Source: Pseudarthrobacter sp. NIBRBAC000502772
Lineage (GTDB): Bacteria; Actinomycetota; Actinomycetes; Actinomycetales; Micrococcaceae
DNA: 64,000 bases
Assembly (NCBI RefSeq): GCF_006517235.1
Contig: NZ_CP041188.1
Coordinates: 4,278,001-4,342,000 of the forward strand
Direction: 5' to 3'
Shown: positions 33,299 to 40,847 of the stretch, piece after piece
How the letters are laid out: each line of letters begins with the position of its first letter
Position numbering within the stretch: position 1 is the first letter of the stretch
Translations under genes and position numbers: made by a program
Notes under the pieces: generated by a model
Databases searched by the model: none
Seen by the model: the letters and a program-made list of their open reading frames with translations, nothing else
Told to the model about the DNA's origin: nothing

Positions 33299-33979
33299 TC
33301 AGGCTCCGGGGGTGCTGGCGGCGCCGGGAAGAAGTACGGCAGCGGGCTCACTGTACTCAACGCGCAGGAGCGAGCCGTCGTCGTCGAACACCAGGGAGGT
33401 GATGGACGTCAGCGTGCACTCGCGCTTGCGCGGGTCATGCCACAGCGGCCTGCCTTCGGCGCTGAGGCGGGTGGCCCAGATGGGGAGCTGGTGGCTAACC
33501 ATGATGGCTTCCGGCCCATCGGTTCCGTAGTCGCCGGTGGCCAGTTCGATGGCCCGGAGCCGGGCGTCCTCAACAGCTGACATGACGCGCGCGGCCTGCG
33601 CCTTGTACGGTTCGCCCCAGGACGGCCGGAACGGGTTGACCAGGTGCGGCCAGTGCTTGGGCTTCCGGAGCTCGGCCTTGGTGACCTTCATGCCCTGGAA
33701 GTAGTTTTCCGCTTCGATGATGCGGCTGTCCGTGTGGAGTTCCAGGCCAAGCGCCTCTGCCGTGGGGGCCGCTGTTTCCTGCGCCCTGACCAGCGGCGAC
33801 GCCGCGAGATAGACGATCCGTGCCCCGCGCGCGGCACGTTCGGCGAAGTGGTCGGCGAGCATCTGCGCCATTTCCCGGCCCAGCTCGGAGAGGTGGAATT
33901 CGGGCAGCCTGCCGTACAGAACGCGGTCAGGATTGTGGACCTCGCCGTGGCGGAGCAGATGGACAGTGGATTGGGGCAT
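33299..33979 (-). CDS. Histidine phosphatase (phosphoglycerate mutase-like) family protein
   Basis: The 226-residue protein has the phosphohistidine motif LLRHGEVHNPDRVLYGRLPE at residues 8-27. Downstream are the conserved Arg/Glu (RAQETAAPTAEAL) and the second His (IMVSHQLPIWA). The family includes cofactor-dependent phosphoglycerate mutases and many small-molecule phosphatases; the substrate is unknown. It lies 1 nt upstream of tlpA, so it shares the cytochrome c operon. Confidence 0.88.
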   Translation of the reverse strand: MPQSTVHLLRHGEVHNPDRVLYGRLPEFHLSELGREMAQMLADHFAERAARGARIVYLAASPLVRAQETAAPTAEALGLELHTDSRIIEAENYFQGMKVTKAELRKPKHWPHLVNPFRPSWGEPYKAQAARVMSAVEDARLRAIELATGDYGTDGPEAIMVSHQLPIWATRLSAEGRPLWHDPRKRECTLTSITSLVFDDDGSLLRVEYSEPAAVLLPGAASTPGA

Positions 33980-34054
33980 GTTTACCAGTTTCTCAAAGAT
34001 GGCGTGCGATCCGAAATCTTCTACATCCAGTAGAACTCAAATTTTTGGAAAAAT

Positions 34055-34097
34055 GTTCCGGAACCGGGAACAAAACATGCAAACGCATGTTTATACT
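34055..34097 (+). promoter_or_regulatory. Palindromes and -10 element upstream of YceI
   Basis: GTTCCGGAAC (34055-34064) is a perfect 10-bp palindrome. AAACATGC-AAAC-GCATGTTT (34073-34092) is a perfect inverted repeat. The second runs into TATACT (34092-34097), a good -10 hexamer, so a bound repressor would cover the promoter. The regulator is unknown. Confidence 0.5.
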
Positions 34098-34180
34098 GGA
34101 TGCAGCGGATAGTTGAGGATTCAACAGATGAAGCGTCAAGCTATCCGGAAGTACCACCCGACAAACCAAGGAGAAACACC

Positions 34181-34729
34181 ATGACTCTTCCCGCAGACGT
34201 CACCACCGGCACCTGGACCCTCGACAACTCGCACAGCGAGATCGCCTTCACCGTCCGGCACGCAGGCATCAGCAAGGTCCGCGGCCAGTTCAAGGATGCC
34301 GTGGCAACCCTGGACCTCGCCGACAACGTGGCCGATTCCAAGATCAGCGCCACCATCCAGACCGCCAGCTTCGACTCCGGCGATGTCAACCGCGACGGCC
34401 ACGTCCGCGGCGAAGACTTCTTCGACGTCGAGACCTTCCCGGAAATCTCCTTCGTCTCCAACAGCCTCGTGGCCAAAGGCAACAGCTACGAGCTGACCGG
34501 GGACCTCACCATCAAGGGTGTCACCCGCCCCGTTGCCCTTGAGACCGAGTTCAACGGCGTGGCCGTGGACCCGTTCGGCATGACCCGTGCCGGCGTCTCC
34601 GCTGAAACCACCATCAGCCGCAAGGACTTCGGCCTGACCTGGAACGCCGTGCTGGAAGCCGGCGGCGTGCTGGTCAGCGACAAGGTTGCCGTCAACCTGG
34701 AGCTCGCGTTCATCGCACCCGCAGCATAG
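34181..34729 (+). CDS. YceI family protein
   Basis: The 182-residue protein has the YceI lipocalin-like pattern: GTWTLDNSHSEIAFTVRHAGI at the N-terminus (WxxDxxHSxIxFxVxH), then DSKISATIQTASFDSG and GDLTIKGVTRPV. These beta-barrels bind long isoprenoids such as polyprenyl or quinone-like chains. No signal peptide is seen, so it is probably cytoplasmic. The ATG at 34181 has AAGGAG 8 nt upstream. It is monocistronic, between a dyad-bearing promoter and a strong terminator. Confidence 0.92.
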   Translation: MTLPADVTTGTWTLDNSHSEIAFTVRHAGISKVRGQFKDAVATLDLADNVADSKISATIQTASFDSGDVNRDGHVRGEDFFDVETFPEISFVSNSLVAKGNSYELTGDLTIKGVTRPVALETEFNGVAVDPFGMTRAGVSAETTISRKDFGLTWNAVLEAGGVLVSDKVAVNLELAFIAPAA

Positions 34730-34740
34730 TTTTCTTCCTG

Positions 34741-34795
34741 AAGCACCCCGGCCGCCAATTCCCCGGAATCTGGCGGCCGGGGTGCTTTGTTTTTA
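34741..34795 (+). terminator. Strong intrinsic terminator after YceI
   Basis: AAGCACCCCGGCCGCCA (34741-34757) pairs perfectly over 17 bp with TGGCGGCCGGGGTGCTT (34771-34787), followed by TGTTTTTA. It begins 12 nt after the stop codon. Confidence 0.9.
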
Positions 34796-34823
34796 TCCCC
34801 TAGATACAGGCGGATACGCGGTC

Positions 34824-34829
34824 TACAGT
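34824..34829 (+). promoter_or_regulatory. Candidate leaderless -10 element (TACAGT)
   Basis: TACAGT ends 7 nt before the ATG at 34837; no ribosome binding site is visible. Confidence 0.3.
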
Positions 34830-34836
34830 GAGACCC

Positions 34837-35589
34837 ATGAGCAACAGTGAAGTACCACAGCCACAGCAGCCCCAGCAGCCCGGCGCCGAGCAACCGGGCG
34901 CCCAGCCGCCCGTCACTCAGCCGCCTGTCACTCAACCCCCTGCCGGCAACGTACCGCCTGCAGGCAACGTTCCTCCGGCCGGCTACCAGCCGCCACCCGC
35001 CTACCCGCAGCCGGGCCAGGCTTATCCCGCGCCGGGCCAGGCCTACCCGCAGCCCGGCCAGCCATACAACCAGCCTGGCCAACCGGGCGGCTTCCGCTTT
35101 GAGATGCCAACCGACGGCCCCCGCAACTTCAACGACGTTATGCCCAAGGCCGGGTTCTCCGGCATGTTCAGCGTGACCGGGCTGCCCACCGAGCTCAAGG
35201 TCTCGTACTGGATCTGGCTCATCGGCGGCATGCTGGGAGTCCTTGGCGGCCTGTTCGGCGTGTTGGGTTCGCTGGCGTTGTTCGTCGTGGCACCCGGGCT
35301 GGCCGTTGTGGTCCTCCTGCTCGTCCTGGTGGCACTGGCCCTGGCGGCGGCCCAGATTGTCCTGGTCCTGAAGATGAAGGAGGGCAAGGAATGGGCAAGA
35401 CTTGCGCTCACCATCGTGGCCGGCGTTTCGCTGGTGCTCGCCGTGCTTGGCGGCAGCGTGGGCGGCGGCGGCATGGGCCAAGGCATCGGCAACAACTGGC
35501 TGGGCTTCCTCATCAGCGCCGCGGCAACGGTGCTCATGTGGCTGCCGAACTCGCAGGCCTGGTTCAACGCCGCCAAGGGCCGCGCGTAG
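34837..35589 (+). CDS. Proline-rich membrane protein, paralogue 1
   Basis: The first 85 of 250 residues are Pro/Gln/Gly-rich (YPQPGQAYPAPGQAYPQPGQ) and probably disordered in the cytoplasm. Four membrane helices follow from about residue 120, with MKEGKEWARLALTIVAG and a closing WLPNSQAWFNAAKG. I do not recognise a characterised family; it resembles actinobacterial DUF4064-like or Pro-rich tail membrane proteins. A related gene with the same layout follows 180 nt later. A GTG 9 nt upstream of the ATG is an alternative start. Confidence 0.75.
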   Translation: MSNSEVPQPQQPQQPGAEQPGAQPPVTQPPVTQPPAGNVPPAGNVPPAGYQPPPAYPQPGQAYPAPGQAYPQPGQPYNQPGQPGGFRFEMPTDGPRNFNDVMPKAGFSGMFSVTGLPTELKVSYWIWLIGGMLGVLGGLFGVLGSLALFVVAPGLAVVVLLLVLVALALAAAQIVLVLKMKEGKEWARLALTIVAGVSLVLAVLGGSVGGGGMGQGIGNNWLGFLISAAATVLMWLPNSQAWFNAAKGRA

Positions 35590-35769
35590 ACCGGATCCAG
35601 TAGAAACACAGCCTTGCGCGACGCCCGCTGAGTTCTGTGGGAATACCTCTCCGGAATGATCCCCCGCGGCACCCGCCGGGGGTACGGTGGGAAGTAAGCC
35701 GTACTGGGGGCAGGCCAGTTGGACTGCACCCAGCAGCCGAACTGACATCCGACCTGCAAAGGACCGCTC

Positions 35770-36588
35770 ATGAGCACTCCTGTCCCGCCTCCCGTTCCGA
35801 ACGAGCCCGAGCCCGGCAACCAGCCGCCAGCGCCCCGATACGGCGAGAACAGCCCGCAGTTCGGGCAGCCCACACCGCCGGCGCCACAGTACGGGCAAAA
35901 CGCCCCGCAGTATGGCCAGCAGACTCCCCCGGCACCCCAGTACGGGCAAAACGCACCGCAGTACGGGCAAAACGCCCCGCAGTATGGCCAGAACAACGCG
36001 CCGCAGTTCGGCCAGCCCACGCCTCCGCCTTATGGCCAGCAGCCGTACGGGCAGTCCCCCTACGCGCAGTACCCGTCCGAGCAGCCGCAGGCCACGGGAT
36101 CCAACGGGGTTCCCCAGCTGGTCAACATCTCGTTCTGGCTGCTGATTGGCGCGGGTGTTGTGTATGTCATCAGCCTGCTGATGGGCATTGGCATGCTTGA
36201 CGATCCGTTGTTCCGGAATGCGTTCGACGACGCCATGCGCAGCAGCGGTGCCACTGGTGCGGAATTCGCGTTCGACGACTTCAAGGGTGTCATTGCCGGA
36301 TCGCTCGTGGTCTTCGCGATCATCGGTGCGGGGTTGTACGCGCTCGTGGCGTTCTTCGTCCGCAAGGGCAAGAACTGGGCCCGCATCCTCGGTACGGTTT
36401 TCGCGGCACTGTCCATTTTCGGCCTCTTCGGACCACCGAGCCTCGGAACTGTGGGAACGCTGGCCGGGATCGCAGCGATCGTGCTGCTCTACCTGCCGGC
36501 CGCGGCACCTTACTTCCGCAAGCAGCAGCCGTTCGCTAACCCGTACGGCGCCCCGGGCACCACGCCTGGCAACCCGTACGGGCAGTAG
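35770..36588 (+). CDS. Proline-rich membrane protein, paralogue 2
   Basis: Residues 15-110 of the 272-residue protein are tandem YGQNAPQ and FGQPTPP repeats. A helical membrane part with four hydrophobic segments then begins near 118 (LVNISFWLLIGAGVVYVISL). The segment RKGKNWARILGTVFAAL matches EGKEWARLALTIVAG of the preceding gene, so the two are diverged tandem duplicates. Both end in a short segment with WLPNS or YLPAAAPYF. AAAGGA lies 7 nt upstream of the ATG. The function is unknown. A GC-rich hairpin near 35661-35684 may separate the two genes. Confidence 0.75.
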   Translation: MSTPVPPPVPNEPEPGNQPPAPRYGENSPQFGQPTPPAPQYGQNAPQYGQQTPPAPQYGQNAPQYGQNAPQYGQNNAPQFGQPTPPPYGQQPYGQSPYAQYPSEQPQATGSNGVPQLVNISFWLLIGAGVVYVISLLMGIGMLDDPLFRNAFDDAMRSSGATGAEFAFDDFKGVIAGSLVVFAIIGAGLYALVAFFVRKGKNWARILGTVFAALSIFGLFGPPSLGTVGTLAGIAAIVLLYLPAAAPYFRKQQPFANPYGAPGTTPGNPYGQ

Positions 36589-36645
36589 TACCAACGAGCC
36601 GCATCCACACCCTAACGGGCGTGGGCCCCATCAGCCGCCGACGAA

Positions 36646-37404
36646 CTAGGCGGTCTGGTCCGGGGTCTGCGCCCGTTGTGCGTGATAGGCGAGGATCTGC
36701 AGTTCGGTGGCCATATCCACCTTGCGGAGGTTGACGCCCTCGGGGACCTGCAGCATAACGGGGGCGAAGCTCAGGATGCTGTGGACGCCGGCCGCCACCA
36801 CGCGGTCGCACACGGCCTGCGCCGCATGGGCCGGAAGTGCCAGGACCACCATGTTGGCGCCCGTCCGCTGCAACACGGCCTCCATGTCCGCAGAGTCGCT
36901 GACGCGCAGCCAGCCCACTTCATTGCCCACCACCATCTGGTCGGCGTCGAAAATTGCCACGACGTCAAACCCGCGGGACTCGAAGCCGCCGTAGCGGGCC
37001 AGGGCCTTGCCGAGGTTACCCGCGCCAACAATGGCGACCTTCCAGTCGTGGGTCAGCCCCAGGGCCGCGGAGATGTGACGGCTCAGGTACTGCACTTCGT
37101 AGCCCACTCCGCGCGTGCCGTAGGAACCCACATAGGAAAGGTCCTTGCGAAGGGTTGACGAGCTCACTCCTGACGCTTCCGCCAGCGATTCCGAAGATAC
37201 CCGTTCGACGCCGTCGGACAGCAGCGTGTTAAGGGCGCGCAGGTAGATGGTCAGCCGGGCCACTGCGGCGGGCGGTATTTGCTTGGTGGACTCGGCGCCG
37301 TGGACGGGCTGTGCACTGTGGCCAGCCTCTGTACCTTGGACAGCATGGGGAGATGGATCCAGTGAAGTCACTATCCCCTCCATCCCATCGCGTCGTGACT
37401 CCAC
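36646..37404 (-). CDS. rex: Redox-sensing transcriptional repressor Rex
   Basis: The 252-residue Rex protein has a winged-helix N-domain (AVARLTIYLRALNTLLSDG, ASGVSSSTLRKDLSYVGSYG) that binds operators of respiratory genes. A Rossmann domain (VAIVGAGNLGKALARYGGF) binds NADH, which releases DNA. The C-terminal domain-swap helix is present. The first 40 residues are variable; GTG at 37404, ATG at 37383 and GTG at 37368 (after GGAGGGG) are all possible starts. The glutaredoxin gene lies 56 nt upstream on the same strand. Regulation of respiration fits the nearby menaquinone and cytochrome c genes. Confidence 0.93.
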   Translation of the reverse strand: MESRRDGMEGIVTSLDPSPHAVQGTEAGHSAQPVHGAESTKQIPPAAVARLTIYLRALNTLLSDGVERVSSESLAEASGVSSSTLRKDLSYVGSYGTRGVGYEVQYLSRHISAALGLTHDWKVAIVGAGNLGKALARYGGFESRGFDVVAIFDADQMVVGNEVGWLRVSDSADMEAVLQRTGANMVVLALPAHAAQAVCDRVVAAGVHSILSFAPVMLQVPEGVNLRKVDMATELQILAYHAQRAQTPDQTA

Positions 37405-37460
37405 TCTAGAGCCCCGCAGCTGGTGCCAACAAAGCCGGTGTCATTCTGCGGGCCGCTTTC

Positions 37461-37715
37461 CTATTGGGCCATGGCGCGTTTGAGGACGCGCTCCAGCCGG
37501 GCTTCGTCGATCTTCCAGAAATCGCGTTGGATTCCATCCACCAGGACTACGGGAATTTCCTCCGCGTACCGCTCACGCAGTTCCGGCAGCTCGTCCACCT
37601 GCTGTTCCGTCCACCCGAGTCCCAGCGAGGCAGTAACGCGTCCGACGGCGTCGCGCGCTCCTGCACACAGGTGACAGTCTGCCTTGGTGATGAGGACTAC
37701 CTCGGGTTTTGCCAT
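37461..37715 (-). CDS. Glutaredoxin family protein
   Basis: The 84-residue thioredoxin fold has active site CHLC near residues 14-17 and the cis-proline segment EEIPVVLVDG. It resembles the short DUF836/glutaredoxin-like proteins common in actinobacteria. It probably reduces disulphides in the cytoplasm. It lies upstream of rex and probably shares its transcript, a redox pairing that makes functional sense. Confidence 0.87.
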   Translation of the reverse strand: MAKPEVVLITKADCHLCAGARDAVGRVTASLGLGWTEQQVDELPELRERYAEEIPVVLVDGIQRDFWKIDEARLERVLKRAMAQ

Positions 37716-37864
37716 GCATTAACCGTATCGCCCTTCAGGGCAGAGAGCTGGGCAGAGGACAGCGGCCGACGGCGGGTCGTACGGCGGGTCGTACGGCGAC
37801 GCGGGTATCCGGGCGAGCGCTGGCACTCGCGCTGGCACTGAAATCTTGGTCACCGAGTATTGAC

Positions 37865-37870
37865 TAGACT
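37865..37870 (+). promoter_or_regulatory. Candidate leaderless -10 element (TAGACT)
   Basis: TAGACT ends 7 nt before the ATG at 37878. It is identical to the hexamers before menB and the PLDc_N gene, with the same spacing. Confidence 0.35.
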
Positions 37871-37877
37871 CGTGGAC

Positions 37878-38696
37878 ATGCCCGAGGAGAAGTACGTCGC
37901 TGTGGTGACCCAGCCGGATGCGTTGATGCAGACCGGCGAAGCCGCCTTCTTCGACGTCGATAACACCCTCATGAAGGGCGCCAGCCTCTTCCATGTTGCC
38001 CGCAAGATGCACCAACGCGGCGCCTTCACCCTGACGCAGGCTGCGGGGTTCGCGTGGAAGCAGTTCAAATTTGTGGCGCGCGGCGAGAACATGGACGATG
38101 TCCACGCTGTCCGCGACTCCGCCCTCACCCTCGCCGAGGGCATCACCGTGGAAGACGTCAAGGCCCTGGGCGAAGAGGTCTACGACGAAATGATCGCGTC
38201 CCGGATCTGGCCCGGCGCCAAGGCACTGGCGCAGCAGCACCTGCGCGTGGGCCGGCGGGTCTGGCTGGTTACCGCAACCCCCATCGAGGTTGCCGCGGTC
38301 ATTTCCACCAGGCTCGGCCTGACCGGAGCCTTGGGCACCGTGGGCGAGATTGCCGATGGCATGTACACCGGCCGGCTGGTGGGCGACATCCTGCACGGTT
38401 CCGCCAAGGCAGTGGCTGTGCAGGCCCTGGCCCACGCCGAAGGCCTGGACCTTAAGCGGTGCTGGGCCTACAGCGACTCATACAATGACATCCCGCTGCT
38501 GACCCTCGTGGGGCACCCGGTAGCCATCAACCCTGATGCCAGGCTCCGCCGCCACGCGCGGGACAATAACTGGCCGGTCTACGACTTCCGTTCCGGCCGC
38601 CGCGCCGCCACCCTGGGCCTCAAGGCAGCAACGGCCGGCGGCGCCGTGTACGGTCTCTGGCGCGGCTACTCCCGGATGCGCGGCCCCCGGGCTTAA
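37878..38696 (+). CDS. HAD-IB family hydrolase (SerB-like phosphatase)
   Basis: The 272-residue HAD phosphatase has motif I FFDVDNTLMKGAS, motif II VTATP, and motif III/IV with Lys followed by SDSYNDIPLL. The cap and size fit the IB subfamily, which includes phosphoserine phosphatases and membrane-lipid phosphatases. The C-terminus LKAATAGGAVYGLWRGYSRM is mildly hydrophobic. A TTG at 37860 and GTG at 37872 are alternative starts. The substrate is unknown. Confidence 0.88.
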   Translation: MPEEKYVAVVTQPDALMQTGEAAFFDVDNTLMKGASLFHVARKMHQRGAFTLTQAAGFAWKQFKFVARGENMDDVHAVRDSALTLAEGITVEDVKALGEEVYDEMIASRIWPGAKALAQQHLRVGRRVWLVTATPIEVAAVISTRLGLTGALGTVGEIADGMYTGRLVGDILHGSAKAVAVQALAHAEGLDLKRCWAYSDSYNDIPLLTLVGHPVAINPDARLRRHARDNNWPVYDFRSGRRAATLGLKAATAGGAVYGLWRGYSRMRGPRA

Positions 38697-38711
38697 GCCG
38701 CCGCCGCAACT

Positions 38712-38883
38712 GTCGCCGTCGACGTTTCACGTAGGAGCGCATCGCGGCCGAACGAGCGACAGAGGTCGCCCAGCGACCGACGGAGCTCCTTTCGGCGGAA
38801 GTGAAAGCCCGCGGGTCCCGGCCCGAGCTTGCGAGGGTTGGGCAGGGCTGAACGCTAAGCGACGGTGAAACGTCGATGGCGAC
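38712..38883. repeat. 172-bp element with 19-bp terminal inverted repeats
   Basis: GTCGCCGTCGACGTTTCAC (38712-38730) and GTGAAACGTCGATGGCGAC (38865-38883) are complementary at 18 of 19 positions. The 134-bp interior has no plausible ORF and several short stems, including GGAGC pairs and a GTCGCCCAGCGACC hairpin. It fills most of the gap between the HAD hydrolase and bS22. It could be a miniature transposable element or a structured RNA; a direct repeat at the ends was not evident. Confidence 0.7.
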
Positions 38884-38895
38884 CTCACCCGACGC

Positions 38896-38932
38896 AAAAA
38901 AATGCCCGCTGCCGGGAAGGCAACGGGCATTT
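38896..38932 (-). terminator. Intrinsic terminator of the bS22 gene
   Basis: On the minus strand AAATGCCCGTTGCC pairs with GGCAGCGGGCATTT (14 positions, one G-T) around a 5-nt loop and ends in T7. It is 19 nt after the bS22 stop. Confidence 0.9.
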
Positions 38933-38951
38933 CACGCTTGTCGAAGTATCT

Positions 38952-39050
38952 CTACTTCTTATTGCGGCGCTGGTGACGGGTCTTACGAAGCAACTTGCGG
39001 TGCTTCTTCTTGGCCATACGCTTGCGACGCTTCTTAATAACTGAACCCAC
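38952..39050 (-). CDS. Small ribosomal subunit protein bS22 (AURKAIP1/COX24 domain)
   Basis: This 32-residue, extremely basic protein starts MGSVIKKRRKRMAKKKHRKL. It matches the actinobacterial 30S mini-protein bS22, known from mycobacterial ribosome structures and related to the mitochondrial mS38/AURKAIP1 C-terminus. The start is GTG at 39050. It is followed by its own terminator. The excisionase-like gene 156 bp upstream matches the Rv0500A-Rv0500B order that I recall in M. tuberculosis. Confidence 0.9.
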   Translation of the reverse strand: MGSVIKKRRKRMAKKKHRKLLRKTRHQRRNKK

Positions 39051-39206
39051 GAAAGTTCCTCACAAACTAGATGCAGTACCTGTCTGATGGAAATGGTCCG
39101 TGGACAGAGCTACAGACTGAAACAACTGACAGATTCTTACAATGACGTAAAACGTTCCTTAACAGGGTACCGCTTCTTGGCGATGCCCACTGACCGCAGG
39201 TAATGC

Positions 39207-39419
39207 TCAGGCGGTTTCGGAGTGCCCGTCCACCACAGCACCCTTGAGGTACTGCTCGACGGCGCTCTCCGGCACCCGGTACGACCGGCCGAAACGCACC
39301 GCGGGCATTTCGCCTGAGTGGACCAACCGATAGACGGTCATTTTGGAGACGCGCATGACCTCGGCCACTTCGGCCACGGTCAGGAACTTCGCGTTCGAGA
39401 AGTTCTGTTCTGCGGACAT
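39207..39419 (-). CDS. Excisionase/MerR-type helix-turn-helix protein
   Basis: The 70-residue protein is a single winged helix: FLTVAEVAEVMRVSKMTVYR then LVHSGEMPAVRFGRSYRVPE. This is the excisionase-family HTH used by small chromosomal regulators. No integrase or attachment site is nearby, so it is not a phage excisionase. The ATG at 39419 has AGGAATAGGG just upstream; the frame extends to 39506 without start signals. Its position beside bS22 is conserved in actinobacteria, but its target is unknown. Confidence 0.85.
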   Translation of the reverse strand: MSAEQNFSNAKFLTVAEVAEVMRVSKMTVYRLVHSGEMPAVRFGRSYRVPESAVEQYLKGAVVDGHSETA

Positions 39420-39561
39420 TTCCCTATTCCTTTGCTGATGGATGACGACAATACCCCAGCTTTGATTCATATTCGGTGTGCCGATGCTGAGCCATCCACC
39501 AACCATGTGTTAGATACTCTAGAGGTTCATGGGGCTGTAGTGAAAGTCATCCGGGCAATCA

Positions 39562-40668
39562 TTAAGCGGTCCGGCGCTTCCTGGCGGACGCCGCGAGCTG
39601 ATCGAGGACCGAAACGGAGACGTCCCAATCCATGCACGCGTCCGTGACACTCTGCCCGTAGACCAGTTCCGCCCGGCCCGCCGCATGCTCGGTGACATCC
39701 AGGTTCTGGGCTCCGCCCACCAGGAAGCTCTCCAGCATGACACCCGCGATGGCCTGTGCCGCCTCGCCGCCGTCCTCCAGCTGCGCGCCGATTTCCAGCG
39801 CCACTTCCGCCTGCCGGTGGTGGCTCTTGCCGCTGTTGGCGTGGCTGGCGTCCACGATCAGCCGCGGGTTGAGCCCCTTGCCGGCGAGCTTGGCGGAGGC
39901 GCTTTCGACGTCGGCCGCTGAGTAGTTAGGCCCCTTCCGTCCACCCCGGAGGATGACGTGGGTGTCCGGGTTCCCGGCGGTGGCCACCAGCGCGGCCCGG
40001 CCGTCGCCGTCGATCCCCAGGAATGCCTGCGCGGCAGCGGCGGCGCCGCACGCGTCGAGCGCCACCTGGAGGTCGCCGTCGGTCCCGTTCTTGAAGCCGA
40101 TGGGCATGGAGAGACCGGAGGCAAGCTGGCGATGGATCTGGCTCTCGGTGGTGCGCGCCCCGATGGCTCCCCACGAGATCAGGTCCGCCATGTACTGGGG
40201 GCTGATGGGTTCCAGGAATTCGGTGGCCGTGGGCAGTCCCAGCGCGGTGACCTGCTGCAGGAATTCCCGGGCGGTCCGGAGCCCGGTGACCATGTCATGG
40301 CTGCCGTCCAGGCGAGGATCGTTGATCAGGCCCTTCCAGCCCACCGTCGTGCGGGGCTTTTCGAAGTACGTGCGCATCACGATCAGGAGGTCGTCACGGT
40401 GCTTCTCGGCCTGGCTGACCAGCCGGCGGGCGTATTCCAGTCCAGCCTTGGGATCGTGGATGGAGCAGGGGCCCACGATGACCAGCAGCCTGTCGTCCAC
40501 GCCGTCCATGATGGCCCGGACTTCGTCGCGGCCACGCTCGACGACGTCCGTCACCCGGGCGTCCAGGGGCAGCTCGGCGATGAGCTCCTGGGGCGAGGGC
40601 AGCGGCGTGAATTCGCTGACGCGCAGATTGGACGTGGATTTTGCGGGGGTGGCTGTCGCGGTGCTCAT
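39562..40668 (-). CDS. 3-deoxy-7-phosphoheptulonate (DAHP) synthase, class I
   Basis: The 368-residue class I (AroF/G/H-type) DAHP synthase condenses phosphoenolpyruvate and erythrose 4-phosphate, the first step of aromatic amino-acid synthesis. Seen are LLVIVGPCSIHDPKAGLEYA with the metal-ligand Cys, the KPRTTVGWKG phosphate-binding segment, SWGAIGARTTESQIHRQLAS, GFKNGTDGD and DASHANSGK. The ATG at 40668 has GGAACAGGA upstream. It is preceded by a 130-nt leader encoding an aromatic-rich peptide and mutually related stems, so it is probably attenuated by charged aromatic tRNAs. Confidence 0.95.
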   Translation of the reverse strand: MSTATATPAKSTSNLRVSEFTPLPSPQELIAELPLDARVTDVVERGRDEVRAIMDGVDDRLLVIVGPCSIHDPKAGLEYARRLVSQAEKHRDDLLIVMRTYFEKPRTTVGWKGLINDPRLDGSHDMVTGLRTAREFLQQVTALGLPTATEFLEPISPQYMADLISWGAIGARTTESQIHRQLASGLSMPIGFKNGTDGDLQVALDACGAAAAAQAFLGIDGDGRAALVATAGNPDTHVILRGGRKGPNYSAADVESASAKLAGKGLNPRLIVDASHANSGKSHHRQAEVALEIGAQLEDGGEAAQAIAGVMLESFLVGGAQNLDVTEHAAGRAELVYGQSVTDACMDWDVSVSVLDQLAASARKRRTA

Positions 40669-40729
40669 GTTCGGGTCCTGTTCCAGATAGGAAGCGGGCC
40701 CAGATCAGAACCCGCCGGAGAAATGGCGA

Positions 40730-40812
40730 AGGGCAGAGAATGATCTCTGCCCTGTTGGCTCTGAAGGAAGATGGATGCGTGTCAGTTAGACGCGGGCTCC
40801 TCCAGAGCCAAC
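40730..40812 (-). promoter_or_regulatory. Attenuator-like RNA structures of the DAHP synthase leader
   Basis: On the transcript, GTTGGCTCTG (40812-40803, inside the leader ORF) can pair with CAGAGCCAAC (40763-40754). GGCTC-TGGAG-GAGCC can form a competing local stem. Immediately after, AGGGCAGAG-N6-CTCTGCCCT (40753-40730 on the minus strand) forms a 9-bp terminator-like stem, though without a U-run. A ribosome stalled at the aromatic codons would cover the first arm. Control may be transcriptional or translational. Confidence 0.55.
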
Positions 40813-40841
40813 GAAAAATACGCATACCAACGGTTTGTCAT
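40782..40841 (-). CDS. Aromatic leader peptide for DAHP synthase
   Basis: The 19-residue ORF encodes MTNRWYAYFSLALEEPASN. Trp5, Tyr6, Tyr8 and Phe9 sit together, one codon for each aromatic amino acid plus an extra Tyr, as in an attenuator leader. The stop is 113 nt upstream of the DAHP synthase ATG. There is no Shine-Dalgarno sequence, but a -10 hexamer ends 6 nt before the ATG, so the mRNA is probably leaderless. From memory, Corynebacterium glutamicum has a comparable leader before aroF. Confidence 0.8.
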   Translation of the reverse strand: MTNRWYAYFSLALEEPASN

Positions 40842-40847
40842 AGGCAA

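Noticed and set aside
39207..39419. Phage excisionase indicating a prophage or integrative element
   Set aside because: There is no integrase, attachment site or phage gene nearby, and the position beside bS22 is typical of the chromosome.
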